Of a stretch of DNA of 64,000 nt, positions 33,874 through 44,673 are shown piece after piece. Source of the DNA: Bradyrhizobium paxllaeri (GTDB lineage: Bacteria; Pseudomonadota; Alphaproteobacteria; Rhizobiales; Xanthobacteraceae); assembly GCF_001693515.2 (NCBI RefSeq), contig NZ_CP042968.1, positions 2,108,001 to 2,172,000 on the forward strand, read 5' to 3'. Within the stretch, counting starts at the first letter, position 1; the number at the start of each line of letters is the position of its first letter. Below the pieces are notes generated by a model. It was not told the origin of the DNA, ran no database searches, and worked only from the letters and a program-made list of their open reading frames with translations. The position numbers and the translations under genes are program-made.

Positions 33874-35034
33874 ATGAACGAGCTTCAGCGCAGTCATTCT
33901 TCGCACGTACGGCCCCCCGCCAAATCGGAGCCCGGGCAGGTCGTGCTGGTGCTGCAGGGCGGTGGCGCGCTCGGCTCCTACCAGGCCGGCGTCTATCAGG
34001 CGCTGCACGAGGCGGGCATCGAGCCGGACTGGATCATCGGCACTTCGATTGGCGCCATCAACGCCAGCCTGATTGCCGGCAATGCGCCGCAGGACCGGCT
34101 ATCGCGCCTGCGCGAGTTCTGGAAGCGAATGGAGCAGAATCCGGTCTGGCGTTTTCGCGACATCATTCCGGGCTTCAACGAAAAGCTCGCTTACTGGTCG
34201 ACGGTGACCAATGGCATTCCCGGTTTCTTCCGGCCGAATCCGCTCGCCCATGCCGGCGACAGCTATCCGCTGGGGGCCGACAATGCCGGCTATTACTCGA
34301 CCGCGCCGCTGGAACGCACGCTGATGGAGCTGGTCGATTTCAATCTGGTCAACCAATGCACGCCGCGCCTGACGGTCGGCGCCGCCCATGTCCGCAGCAG
34401 CCAGATGCGCTACTTCGACAGCCGCGACGGCGAGCTTGGGGTCAAGCACATCATGGCCTCCGGCGCGCTGCCGCCGGCATTCCCGGCCGTTCGCATCGAT
34501 GGCGAACTCTATTGGGACGGCGGCATACTATCGAACACACCGACGGAAGCCGTGTTCGACGATAATCCACGCAAGAACTCGCTGATCTTCGCTGTGCATC
34601 TGTGGAATCCGTCCGGGCCTGAGCCGACCACGATGGCCGAGGTACTGAACCGCCACAAGGACGTGCAGTATTCGAGCCGGATTGCCAGCCAAATCGCCCG
34701 CCAGCAGCAGGCGCATCGCCTGCGCCATGTCATCAACCAGCTCGCTGCACGGCTGCCGGAGGCTGAGCGCAATAGCGAGGCGGTGAGGGAACTCGCCAGT
34801 TACGGCTGCCCGACCCGGATGCACGTCGTCCGGCTGCTCGCCCCGCAGCTCAGCCGCGAGGACCACACCAAGGACATCGATTTCAGCCCGTCCGGGATCA
34901 TGCAGCGCTGGGACGCCGGTTACCGCCACACCAGAGCGGTGCTCGAAAAGAAACCATGGGTCGGCGAGTTCGATCCGCTCTCCGGCGTCGTCCTCCATGA
35001 ACAGATAGAAGCCATGCCGGAAGCGGCGGAGTAA
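33874..35034 (+). CDS. Patatin-like phospholipase
   Basis: This 386-residue lipid acyl hydrolase uses a Ser-Asp dyad. The oxyanion loop is GGGALGSY at residues 29-36, the nucleophile S58 is in GTSIG, and the aspartate D215 is in DGG. The C-terminal third resembles the extension seen in rhizobial patatins paired with 3-hydroxybutyrate dehydrogenase. In this setting it may act on polyhydroxybutyrate granule-associated lipid or on membrane lipid; which one cannot be told. No signal peptide is seen, so it is cytoplasmic. Confidence 0.9.
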   Translation: MNELQRSHSSHVRPPAKSEPGQVVLVLQGGGALGSYQAGVYQALHEAGIEPDWIIGTSIGAINASLIAGNAPQDRLSRLREFWKRMEQNPVWRFRDIIPGFNEKLAYWSTVTNGIPGFFRPNPLAHAGDSYPLGADNAGYYSTAPLERTLMELVDFNLVNQCTPRLTVGAAHVRSSQMRYFDSRDGELGVKHIMASGALPPAFPAVRIDGELYWDGGILSNTPTEAVFDDNPRKNSLIFAVHLWNPSGPEPTTMAEVLNRHKDVQYSSRIASQIARQQQAHRLRHVINQLAARLPEAERNSEAVRELASYGCPTRMHVVRLLAPQLSREDHTKDIDFSPSGIMQRWDAGYRHTRAVLEKKPWVGEFDPLSGVVLHEQIEAMPEAAE

Positions 35035-35040
35035 TGAACG

Positions 35041-36468
35041 TCACGCGATGATGGAGGGCGCGATCGTCTTGCGATAGAGCGCGCTGTAGCAGGCGGCCGA
35101 AAGGTCCCAGCTGAAGGAGCGCGCCATGGCGCTTCGCCGCATCGCGTCGAGCTTGTCCTTGGCGCCGAAGGCCTCGAACGCGCGCCTGACGCCGCCGAGA
35201 AAGGATTCCGCTGACGGTTGCGAAAACAGGAAACCGGTTTCGCCGTCCTGGATGGTCTCCGCGAGCCCGCCGGTCTGGTGGCCGATCGGCAGCGATCCGA
35301 ACCGCTGCGCATACATCTGGCTCAGCCCGCACGGCTCGAACCGCGACGGCATCAGCGTGAAATCGCTGCCGGCAAAGATTCGCCGCGCCTGGGCATCGTT
35401 GAAGCCGATGGTAACGCCGATCGCATCCGGCCTGCGGCGATGCGCAGCGACCAGCGCCTGTTCGATCTGCTGCTCGCCGCTGCCGGTCACCACGATCTGC
35501 CCGCCAGCCTCGATGATTTCGTCGGCGGCTGACAACACGAGGTCTACGCCCTTCTGGTGAACCAGACGTGCGACCAGGCCGAACAGCGGACCGCGCGACA
35601 GCGCTAGCCCGAACTGCTTGCGGACGTAGTCGGCATTGGCCTGTTTGCCTGTCCAATCGCCGGGGGCAAAGGTCTGCGCCAGATGCGCACAGGCGCTCGG
35701 ATCCCAGCTTTCGTCGATGCCGTTCAGTATACCGGTCAGTTGCGCGGCGTTCGAGCGCCGTTGCAGCAGGCCTTCCAGCCCGCAGCCGAGCTCGCGCGTG
35801 GTGATCTCCCTGGCATAGGTCGCGCTGACGGTAGTCAGATGCGAGGCGTAGACGAGGCCGCCCTTGAGGAACGACACGTGGTCGTAGAATTCGAGCCCGT
35901 CGATGTGGAAGGAACTTTCGGGTGCTCCGATGCGGCGCAGCGCGTCCGGCGGGAACAGGCCCTGATACGCGAGGTTGTGGATGGTCAGGATCGACGGAAG
36001 CTTCGTTCCCCTCCATGCCAGATAGGCCGGCGCCAGCGCGGCCTGCCAGTCGTTGGCATGGATCAGGTCTGCTGCCCAATTCTTGTCCACGGTGCCCGCG
36101 GCAAGCTCGGCCGCGGCGGAGGCAAACCGGCCGAACCTGATGTCGTTGTCCGGCCAGTCGCGCCCGGATTCATCCCCATAGGGGTTGCCGGGCCGGTCGT
36201 ATAATTGCGAACACAACAGCACGTAGACGGGCAGGCCATCCTTGGTCGCCGCGCGCCCGAGCGAGCAGGCCGGCATTTCCGCGAGTGATCCGCATTCCCC
36301 AACGATTTCAATATGGGTGAGCTGTTCGAGAATGTCCCGATACCCGGGCAGCATGACCCGGACATCGCTCCAGCGGCGCAGCGCCCGGGGTAGTGCTGCG
36401 GAAACGGCAGCGAGACCGCCGACCCGGACGAAGTCATCCATTTCAGTGGTGACGAACAAGACCTTCAA
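35041..36468 (-). CDS. glgA: Glycogen synthase (GT5)
   Basis: The 475-residue enzyme would extend alpha-1,4-glucan from ADP-glucose. It starts at TTG 36468 (GGAG upstream) with KVLFVTTEMDDFVRVGGLAAVSAALP; longer ORFs upstream lack family similarity. The C-terminal domain shows SRFEPCGLSQMYAQRFGSLPI, the GT5 donor loop. The normal K-x-G-G-L near the N-terminus reads R-V-G-G-L here, an arginine in place of the ADP-glucose-contacting lysine. An exact EcfG-type promoter lies at 36537-36561, linking it to stress. No glgC or glgB is in this window. Confidence 0.88.
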   Translation of the reverse strand: MKVLFVTTEMDDFVRVGGLAAVSAALPRALRRWSDVRVMLPGYRDILEQLTHIEIVGECGSLAEMPACSLGRAATKDGLPVYVLLCSQLYDRPGNPYGDESGRDWPDNDIRFGRFASAAAELAAGTVDKNWAADLIHANDWQAALAPAYLAWRGTKLPSILTIHNLAYQGLFPPDALRRIGAPESSFHIDGLEFYDHVSFLKGGLVYASHLTTVSATYAREITTRELGCGLEGLLQRRSNAAQLTGILNGIDESWDPSACAHLAQTFAPGDWTGKQANADYVRKQFGLALSRGPLFGLVARLVHQKGVDLVLSAADEIIEAGGQIVVTGSGEQQIEQALVAAHRRRPDAIGVTIGFNDAQARRIFAGSDFTLMPSRFEPCGLSQMYAQRFGSLPIGHQTGGLAETIQDGETGFLFSQPSAESFLGGVRRAFEAFGAKDKLDAMRRSAMARSFSWDLSAACYSALYRKTIAPSIIA

Positions 36469-36536
36469 GGCAAACGTCTCCGTACCAACCGCAATGGTAC
36501 TGATGCAAGAATGGGTCCAACTTCCGATGCAAATAC

Positions 36537-36561
36537 AACGCGTGCTCCGGACGGTCGTTCC
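36537..36561 (-). promoter_or_regulatory. EcfG-type promoter of glgA
   Basis: On the minus strand GGAAC (36561-36557) and CGTT (36540-36537) are separated by exactly 16 bases. The site lies ~70 bases upstream of the TTG start, the same layout as the glycosyltransferase promoter at 20562-20586. Confidence 0.7.
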
Positions 36562-36654
36562 TCTGCGACTACTTCCCTGTCGGCGCTGCACAATTTAGGG
36601 TCACGCCCGCCAACAAAACGAAATGGCCGCAAACGGCCGAAGGAGCTTTACGAA

Positions 36655-37860
36655 ATGACCATAACCGGCAACGATCAGAGGAATTTGACAGGCAGCTTCG
36701 CAGGCCTGCGCGTCCTCGATTTCTCAACCACGATTGCCGGACCGCATTGTACACGAATGCTCGCCGATATGGGAGCCGAGGTTATCAAGATCGAGACCGA
36801 GGAAGGCGAGACGATGCGGACCCGCCCACCGGTACGCAATAACTGCTCGACCGCCTTCGGCCAGCTCAATGTCGGCAAGAACAGTATTGTTCTGGATCTG
36901 AAATCGCCGAAGGGCGTGGAGGCGGTTCGCCGCCTGGTCGCGACCGCTGACGTGCTGATGGAGAATTTCCGTCCGGGCGTGATGCGGCGATTGAAGCTCG
37001 ATTACGCCTCCCTGCACGGGCTCAATCCAAAACTGGTCTATTGCTCGATCTCGGGATACGGCCAGACCGGACCATCGGCCGAACTGCCAGCCTATGCGCC
37101 GGTGATTCACGCAGCCTCCGGCTATGAAATGGCGCATCTGGCCTATCAGCCGGGACGCAGCCGGCCGGACTATTGCGGCATTTACCACGCCGACGTGCTC
37201 ACCGGCGTCTATGCGTTCGGCGCGATCTCGGCGGCGCTCTACCAGCGCGCGGCAACCGGGCAGGGCCAGCACATCGACGTCTCGATGCTGGAGTCGATGC
37301 TGAGCCTGACGCTGAACGAACTGCAGTGGTCGCAATTCGAAGTGAGGCCGACGCAGCGGCCGATGTTCGGCCCGATCGAGACGACGGACGGCTATGTGAT
37401 GATGGCGGTCGCCAGCGAGAAAACGTTCCAGAGCCTGATGCAGGTGATCGGTCATCCCGAATGGGTCAGCGATCCGCGCTTCGCCAGATATTCCGATCGG
37501 CGGGATAACTGGGTCAGCCTGATGGACGGCGTGGAAGCGTGGTCGCGCACCGTGACGACCGAGCAGTGCCTCGCCGCTCTCAATACGCACGGCGTTCCCT
37601 CATCGGCCTATCGCACCGTTGCCGAAGCGTTGCGCGATCCGCAGATAGCGCATCGCGGCGCATTGGCCGAGGTCGAGGACGGCGGCGGCACCTTCAAGGT
37701 TCTCAACCTGCCGTTCCGCATGTCCGGCGCCAAGGTGTCGGCGGCGCCGCGCATGTCTACGCTCGGCGAGCACACACGCACCTACCTGAAGGAGACCGGC
37801 CTGTCCGAGGAGGAAATCGCATCCTTCGCCGGCAAGGCGCAGGTAGCCGCGCGCGGCTGA
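36655..37860 (+). CDS. CaiB/BaiF family III CoA-transferase
   Basis: This 401-residue enzyme transfers CoA between a CoA ester and a carboxylic acid. The catalytic aspartate is probably D180 in YHADVLTGVYA, and the N-terminus has the family opening LRVLDFSTTIAGPHCTRMLADMGAEVIKIE. AGGAG precedes the ATG at 36655. It heads a plus-strand run with a Dpp-type transporter, an alcohol dehydrogenase and a decarboxylating-type dehydrogenase. Activation of an imported acid is the likely first metabolic step. The acid is unknown. Confidence 0.92.
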   Translation: MTITGNDQRNLTGSFAGLRVLDFSTTIAGPHCTRMLADMGAEVIKIETEEGETMRTRPPVRNNCSTAFGQLNVGKNSIVLDLKSPKGVEAVRRLVATADVLMENFRPGVMRRLKLDYASLHGLNPKLVYCSISGYGQTGPSAELPAYAPVIHAASGYEMAHLAYQPGRSRPDYCGIYHADVLTGVYAFGAISAALYQRAATGQGQHIDVSMLESMLSLTLNELQWSQFEVRPTQRPMFGPIETTDGYVMMAVASEKTFQSLMQVIGHPEWVSDPRFARYSDRRDNWVSLMDGVEAWSRTVTTEQCLAALNTHGVPSSAYRTVAEALRDPQIAHRGALAEVEDGGGTFKVLNLPFRMSGAKVSAAPRMSTLGEHTRTYLKETGLSEEEIASFAGKAQVAARG

Positions 37861-38010
37861 CGGCGCGGTCCGCATAGCGAAACATGGACCTGCGGCGTTT
37901 TCATCCGCAGGCTGTGATCGGCCTTGCCCGCGACTGCGTTTCCGGACAATCTCGCGGGCAACCATCGACGATCCGGAATGCCGGACGAACGACACATCGG
38001 AGGAAACACA

Positions 38011-39552
38011 ATGAAGGCGGGGATTCGTTCGGGCGCGCTTGCGCGAATATTTCTTGTGGCGGGATTTGGCGTGGCGTTGTCGGCTATGCCCGCCAATGCG
38101 CAGAAGCCGGGCGGTAGCATCTCCGTTGGACTCGAGATCGATATCCCCGGTTTCGATGTGCTGAAGGTCGGCGTTTACGACGCAGCGGCACTTACCGCAT
38201 CATCCGCGCTGTTCGATACGCTCACCACGCTCGATGCGAACGGCAAGCCGCAGCCTAAGCTGGCACTGTCCTGGGAGCCTTCCGAGGACTTCAAGATGTG
38301 GACCTTCAAGCTGCGTCCCGGCGTCAAGTTCCACGATGGCACGCCGTTCAACGCCGCAGCGTTCAAAGCGAATTTCGACCGGCAGAAGGATCCCGCCAAC
38401 AAGTGCCGCTGCGCCTTCTATATCTCCAATGTCAACAATGTTCAGGCGCCGGACGAACTGACGCTGGTCTATAACCTCAATGACCCCTCGGTGAACTTCC
38501 CGTCGCTGGTGTCCTACGCGAGCCAGACCAATGCGGTTCATTCCCCGACCGCGTGGAAGACCAAGGGAGATGAATACAACCGCAATCCCGTCGGTACCGG
38601 TCCCTACATTCTGAAGTCCTGGACGGCCGGCGATCGCATGATCCTGGAGAAAAATCCGGACTACTGGGACAAGGACAAGGTCTATTTCGACCGCATCACG
38701 CTGAAGCCGCTACCCGACGCGCAATCGCGCTTTGCGAGCCTGCAATCCGGCGAGGTCGACCTGATCTGGGATGATGAGTACAGTGCCGACAATATCCAAA
38801 AGGCGCAAAAAGATTCCAAGCTGACGGTGCACACATACTTGGGGTCCGGTGCGCAGGTGTACGCCTTCAACACTAAGGTCGCGCCATTCGACGATATTCG
38901 CGTGCGCCAGGCCCTGGTAATGGCGCTTGACCGCAAAAAGATGTCGCAGGCGATCACCAACGGTTTGTCCCGTCCGGCCAGTAATCCCTATGGCGACGGC
39001 TCGTGGGTCAAATGCAAGGACGACGGTGCGCTTCCGGAAGATCTTGAGAAGGCCAAGGCGCTGATCAAGGACTACGGCAAGCCCGTCGAGTTCAAGATGC
39101 TCGTCACGGCGACGCCACGCGGACGCATGGTTGGCCAGGTGCTGCAGCAGTTCTGGAAGCGGGCCGGCGCCAACATGGAGATCGAGCAGGTCGATCAGGC
39201 CACCATCCCGCCGCGCGCCTTCATGCGCCAGTTCCAGTTGACGCCGTGGCGCATCGTCGATCTGGCTGATCCTGACATACAGATGTACTCCAACTTCAAG
39301 ACCGGAAGCCCGGTGGCGCTTGCCAACTACTCCAATCCGGAACTCGACAAACTGCTCGATCACGCCCGCGTCACGGCGGATACCAATAAGCGCATCGACG
39401 ACTATTGCGCGATCAGCCGGCTGATCAACAAGGAGGCGATCTGGTTCTGGACGTTCCAGAACACCTACTACGCGATCTCGACTGCCAAGCTGAAGGGCTT
39501 GCCCAAGATGTATAGCGGGATGATCGACGTATCGCGCGCCTGGAAGGAATAG
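38011..39552 (+). CDS. ABC transporter substrate-binding protein, family 5 (Dpp/Opp type)
   Basis: This 513-residue periplasmic protein has a signal peptide (cleavage near ANAQ, residue 31) and the SBP family 5 sequence LRPGVKFHDGTPFNAAAFKANFDR around residue 90. GGAGGAAA precedes the ATG at 38011. The typical length and the following permease and ATPase genes show a complete Dpp-like importer. These transport peptides but in soil bacteria also opines, sugars and other organic solutes, so the neighbouring CoA-transferase suggests a carboxylated ligand. Confidence 0.92.
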   Translation: MKAGIRSGALARIFLVAGFGVALSAMPANAQKPGGSISVGLEIDIPGFDVLKVGVYDAAALTASSALFDTLTTLDANGKPQPKLALSWEPSEDFKMWTFKLRPGVKFHDGTPFNAAAFKANFDRQKDPANKCRCAFYISNVNNVQAPDELTLVYNLNDPSVNFPSLVSYASQTNAVHSPTAWKTKGDEYNRNPVGTGPYILKSWTAGDRMILEKNPDYWDKDKVYFDRITLKPLPDAQSRFASLQSGEVDLIWDDEYSADNIQKAQKDSKLTVHTYLGSGAQVYAFNTKVAPFDDIRVRQALVMALDRKKMSQAITNGLSRPASNPYGDGSWVKCKDDGALPEDLEKAKALIKDYGKPVEFKMLVTATPRGRMVGQVLQQFWKRAGANMEIEQVDQATIPPRAFMRQFQLTPWRIVDLADPDIQMYSNFKTGSPVALANYSNPELDKLLDHARVTADTNKRIDDYCAISRLINKEAIWFWTFQNTYYAISTAKLKGLPKMYSGMIDVSRAWKE

Positions 39553-39558
39553 CCGCCT

Positions 39559-40509
39559 ATGGCGTTCTTCGTTGCGCGCCGGCTCCTCTATCTGGTGCCG
39601 GTGCTGATTGCGGTTTCGCTGCTGACCTTCTTAATCGCGTCGCTGCTGCCGGGCGATCTTGCGTATACCATCCTCGGTGACCAGGCGACGCCGGAGAACG
39701 TGGCGGCGTTGCGGCGTGACATGGGGTTGGACCAGCCAATCTGGTGGCGCTATCTGAGCTGGCTCGGCGGCGTGTTGCAGGGCGATTTGGGCCGTTCGTT
39801 CCGCACCGGCCAGACGGTGTTGCAGGCGGTTTCCGAGCGGCTGCCGGTCTCGATCGAACTGATGCTGCTGGCGCAGCTCGGCGCTCTCGCGATCGGCGTA
39901 CCCCTGGCGATCGTCTGCGCGGCGCGCAGTGGCGGACCGTTCGACCGCTTCATGACCGGCACGGCGTTCGGCATGCTGTCGGTGCCGACCTTCCTGTCGG
40001 CGATCCTCTTGATCTACTTCTTCGCGGTCGAACTGCGCTGGCTGCCGGCGACCGGCTATGTGCCGTTCGGCGAAGACCCTGCCGCAAATCTGCGCTTCAT
40101 GGTGCTGCCGGCGCTGACGCTGGCGCTCGCCGAATGGCCCAGCATCATGCGCGTGCTGCGATCCGACATGATTGCGACCCTGCAGGAAGACTATATCTCG
40201 CTGGCCAAGGCCAAGGGGCTGAAGGCCTCGCGCATTCTGTTCGTGCACGCGCTGAAGCCGTCGTCGCTCACGCTGGTCACGATCACGGGCATCAATATCG
40301 GCCGGTTGATCGGCGGCGCGGTCATCGTGGAGACGATCTTCGCCCTTCCGGGCATCGGCCGGCTTTTGATTGGAGCGATCCTGACACGTGACCTGATCAT
40401 CCTGCAGGGGGTGGTGCTGCTGGTCGGTGCGGGCTTCGTCATCATGAACTTCGTCGTCGATATGCTCTACGCCGTTCTCGATCCCAGGATTCGCCATGGC
40501 CACGCTTGA
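39559..40509 (+). CDS. ABC transporter permease, DppB type
   Basis: This 316-residue inner-membrane permease has six predicted helices. It shows the DppB-type N-terminus (ARRLLYLVPVLIAVSLLTFLI), the DMGLDQPIWWRYLSWLGGVLQGDLGRSF periplasmic segment and a C-terminal EAA loop. It begins 7 bases after the binding-protein gene and overlaps the next permease by 14 bases. Confidence 0.93.
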   Translation: MAFFVARRLLYLVPVLIAVSLLTFLIASLLPGDLAYTILGDQATPENVAALRRDMGLDQPIWWRYLSWLGGVLQGDLGRSFRTGQTVLQAVSERLPVSIELMLLAQLGALAIGVPLAIVCAARSGGPFDRFMTGTAFGMLSVPTFLSAILLIYFFAVELRWLPATGYVPFGEDPAANLRFMVLPALTLALAEWPSIMRVLRSDMIATLQEDYISLAKAKGLKASRILFVHALKPSSLTLVTITGINIGRLIGGAVIVETIFALPGIGRLLIGAILTRDLIILQGVVLLVGAGFVIMNFVVDMLYAVLDPRIRHGHA

Positions 40510-41364
40510 ACTCGACGTCGCCGAGGAGGCCGTAAGCCAGCCCGCGCGCAAGGGCCGGCGGCTTGGCGTGCTGTTCTGGGCGGCGATCGGCTGGCTGATT
40601 TTCGTGATCGCGGTGGCGGTTTTTGCGAACGTCCTGCCGCTGCAGAGCCCGACCGACATGGATATGCTGGAGCGGCGCGCGCCGTTCTCCACCGAGCACT
40701 GGCTCGGCACCGACGGGCTCGGCCGCGACGAACTCTCGCGGCTGATTTACGGCGCGCGGATATCGCTGGTCGTCGGCATTTGCGCGCCGGTGATCGGGCT
40801 CGTCATCGGCGGCGCGCTCGGTATGCTTGCGGGCTATTTCCGCGGCCGGTTCGAATCGATGGTGGTCGGCAGCATGGATGTGCTGCTGGCGTTTCCGCCT
40901 TTGATCCTGGCGCTGGCGGTGACCGCCTATCTCGGGCAGTCGATTTTCAACCTGACCTTGATTCTAGGCCTGCTCAGCGTTCCCGCCTTCATGCGGGTGG
41001 CGCGGGCGGCGACGCTGACGCTGGCGCGGCGCGAATTCGTGATCGCCGCGCAAGCACTGGGGGCGACGCATGCGCGGATATTGCTGCGCGAATTGTTGCC
41101 CAATGTCATGCTGCCGCTGCTGGCGTTCTTCCTGCTCGGCGTTGCCGTCATCATCGTGGTCGAGGGCTCGCTGTCGTTCCTCGGCCTCGGCGTGCCGCCG
41201 CCGATATCGAGCTGGGGGAGCATGATCGGGGAGGGACGCGAGAGCCTCGATGTGGCGCCGCGGCTCGCTTTCATGCCTGCGGCGGCCATGTTCCTGACCG
41301 TACTGGCCTTCAATCTCGTCGGTGACACGCTGCGTGCGCTCACCGATCCACGTCAGGGCGCACT

Positions 41365-41368
<4 letters not shown>
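40496..41368 (+). CDS. ABC transporter permease, DppC type
   Basis: This is the partner permease of 290 residues, with the DppC-type motif FSTEHWLGTDGLGRDELSRLIYGARISL and helices to the end, including GSLSFLGLGVPPPISSWGSMI. It overlaps the DppB-type gene by 14 bases and the following ATPase gene by 4 bases. Confidence 0.93.
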
Positions 41369-42356
<988 letters not shown>

Positions 42357-42360
<4 letters not shown>

Positions 42361-43346
42361 ATCAGCAATCCGTTCCATCCGTCCGATCCGCTTCATCCGA
42401 CGCCCTGCTCGAAGTCGACAATCTCGTCGTCGAATATCCCGTCGGCCCCAAGATCGTTCACGCCGTGTCCGGCGTCTCCCTGCAGATCGCCCGCGGCGAA
42501 ACGCTGGGTCTGGTCGGCGAATCCGGTTGCGGGAAATCGACGCTGGGGCGGGCTGTGCTGCAGTTGCGCCGGCCGACCGCAGGGCGCGTGTCGTTCGACG
42601 GGCAGGATCTCACGGCGATGCACGGCGAGGCCTTGCGGCGGATGCGCCAGCGCGTTCAGTTGATCTTCCAGGACCCGATCGCCTCGCTCAATCCGCGCCG
42701 CAGGATCGGCGACATCGTCGCCGAGCCGCTGGTGATTGCCGGCGTCAAGGATCCGGAGAAGCGTAAGCAACTCGTGTACGAGGTGCTGACCGCAGTCGGG
42801 CTCGATCCCAGCCTGGTTGTCGGGCGGCTGCCGCATGAATTTTCCGGCGGTCAGTGCCAGCGCATCTGCATCGCGCGTGCGCTCGTTCTCAATCCGGAAT
42901 TCATCGTCTGCGACGAGCCGGTCTCCGCGCTCGACGTCTCCATCCGCGCCCAGATCCTCAATTTGCTGGAGGAGATGAAAGGCCGGTTCGGCCTGACGCT
43001 GCTGTTCATCGCGCACGATCTCGCCGTGGTGAAGGCGGTGAGCGACCGCGTCGCGGTGATGTATTTGGGGCGGCTCTGCGAGGTCGGCCCCTCCGAGCAG
43101 TTGTTCGCTCACCCGGCGCATCCCTATACCGCGCTGCTGATCGAGGCGATCCCGGTGCCCGATCCGGATGTCCGCCCCACCGAGACCGTGCCGGTCGGCG
43201 AGCCGCCATCGCCGATCGCGCCGCCCTCCGGCTGCCGGTTTCGTACCCGCTGCCCCCGCGCAGACCAGCGATGCAGCGACGAGATGCCGGAATTGCGCAC
43301 TGTGGCGCCGGGCCAGTTAGTGGCCTGCCACCACCCGCTGATCTGA
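42357..43346 (+). CDS. ABC transporter ATP-binding protein, DppF type
   Basis: This 329-residue second ATPase overlaps the DppD-type gene by ATGA. Walker A is GESGCGKS, the signature [12 protein letters not shown], and Walker [14 protein letters not shown]. The C-terminal region has the [16 protein letters not shown] cysteine group of the family. The transporter set is therefore complete: binding protein, two permeases, two ATPases, all with short or overlapping junctions. Confidence 0.93.
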
Positions 43347-43455
43347 ATACCGCAAGCACCGCTGGCTCCCGTTTGTCTCGACGGATCGGACGTGGCAATG
43401 TCCGCCCTCAAGACGTTCTCAGGACTTAAGAAAAAGAAATGAGGGGAGAAAAGCG

Positions 43456-44526
43456 ATGAAGAGTTTTCAGGTCGCCGAGTTCAACGCGCCGCTGAAAGAG
43501 GTGGATCAGGAGACGCCGCAGCCCACGGGTACGCAGGTGTTGATCAAGGTGAAGGCGGCCGGCGTCTGCCACAGCGATCTCCACATCTGGGAAGGCGGCT
43601 ATGATCTCGGCCACGGCCGCAAGCCGCTCTCGCTGAAGGATCGCGGCGTGTCGCTGCCGCGCACGATGGGACACGAGACCGTCGGCGAAGTCGTCGCGTT
43701 CGGACCGGATGTGACTGCCGCCGACAAGGGCGATCTCAAGGTCGGCGACACAGCCCTGGTCTATCCCTGGCTCGGCTGCGGGAAATGCCCGACCTGCGTC
43801 GGCGGCGACGAGAACATGTGCGTGGTGAAGCCGAATTCGCTCGGTGTCTACTGCGACGGTGGTTATGCCGATCACATGACGGTGCCGAACCCGAAATATC
43901 TCTTGAACCTGAAGGGGCTCGATCCGGTTACAGCGGCGCCCTATGCCTGTTCCGGCGTCACCACCTATAGCGCGCTGAAGAAGGTCGAATTCGCCTTCAA
44001 CTCGCCGATCGTCATCTTCGGCGCCGGCGGTCTCGGCCTGATGGCGCTGTCGCTGTTGAAGGCGATGGGCGGCAAGGGCGCGATCGTAGTCGACATCGAT
44101 TCGCGCAAACGCGAGGCGGCGGAGGCCGCCGGCGCGCTCGCAACCGTCGACGGCAAGGCGCCGGACGCGCTGGAGCAATTGGCGAAGGCGGCCGGCGGTC
44201 CCATTCGCGCCGTGATCGATCTCGTCGGCAATGCGCAGACCACGCAGCTCGGCTTCGACTGCCTGACCAAAGGCGGCAAGCTCGTCATCGTCGGCCTGTT
44301 CGGCGGCGGTGCGACCTTTGCGCTACCGCTGATCCCGATCAAGGCGATCACGATCCAGGGCAGCTATGTCGGCAATCTGCGCGAGACTGCGGAATTGCTC
44401 GAGCTCGTCCGCAACAAGATGATCGCGCCGATCCCGGTGACGACGATGCCGCTCGCGAAGGCGAATGAAGCATTGACCGACTTGCAGAAGGGCAAGCTCG
44501 TTGGCCGCGCGGTGCTGACGCCGTAG
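43456..44526 (+). CDS. Zinc-dependent alcohol dehydrogenase
   Basis: This 356-residue MDR-family enzyme oxidises an alcohol with NAD. Catalytic zinc ligands C38 and H73-E74 (GHE) are present, as are all four structural zinc cysteines (C108, C111, C114, C122). The Rossmann motif is GAGGLGLMAL. GAGGGGAG lies upstream of the ATG. The 110-base gap after the transporter genes has no clear terminator, so it may belong to the same operon. The physiological alcohol is unknown. Confidence 0.92.
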   Translation: MKSFQVAEFNAPLKEVDQETPQPTGTQVLIKVKAAGVCHSDLHIWEGGYDLGHGRKPLSLKDRGVSLPRTMGHETVGEVVAFGPDVTAADKGDLKVGDTALVYPWLGCGKCPTCVGGDENMCVVKPNSLGVYCDGGYADHMTVPNPKYLLNLKGLDPVTAAPYACSGVTTYSALKKVEFAFNSPIVIFGAGGLGLMALSLLKAMGGKGAIVVDIDSRKREAAEAAGALATVDGKAPDALEQLAKAAGGPIRAVIDLVGNAQTTQLGFDCLTKGGKLVIVGLFGGGATFALPLIPIKAITIQGSYVGNLRETAELLELVRNKMIAPIPVTTMPLAKANEALTDLQKGKLVGRAVLTP

Positions 44527-44541
44527 GTCCCGCCGTTCTCC

Positions 44542-44631
44542 GTCATGGCCGGGCTTGTCCCGGCCATCTACGTCTTTCTTGCCGATACCCGTGGCAAAGA
44601 CGTGGATGCCCGGGACAAGCCCGGGCATGAC
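44542..44631. repeat. Palindromic intergenic repeat, copy 2 (inverted relative to copy 1)
   Basis: GTCATGGCCGGGCTTGTCCC at one end pairs with the near-inverse at the other end, which closes in CCGGGCATGAC. Its reverse complement matches the repeat at 19176-19262 along both arms. It lies between two codirectional genes and may affect transcript stability. Confidence 0.8.
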
Positions 44632-44673
44632 GAGCCTTAAAGTTTCGTGCGAGCTAGATCTGAAGGAACCCAC

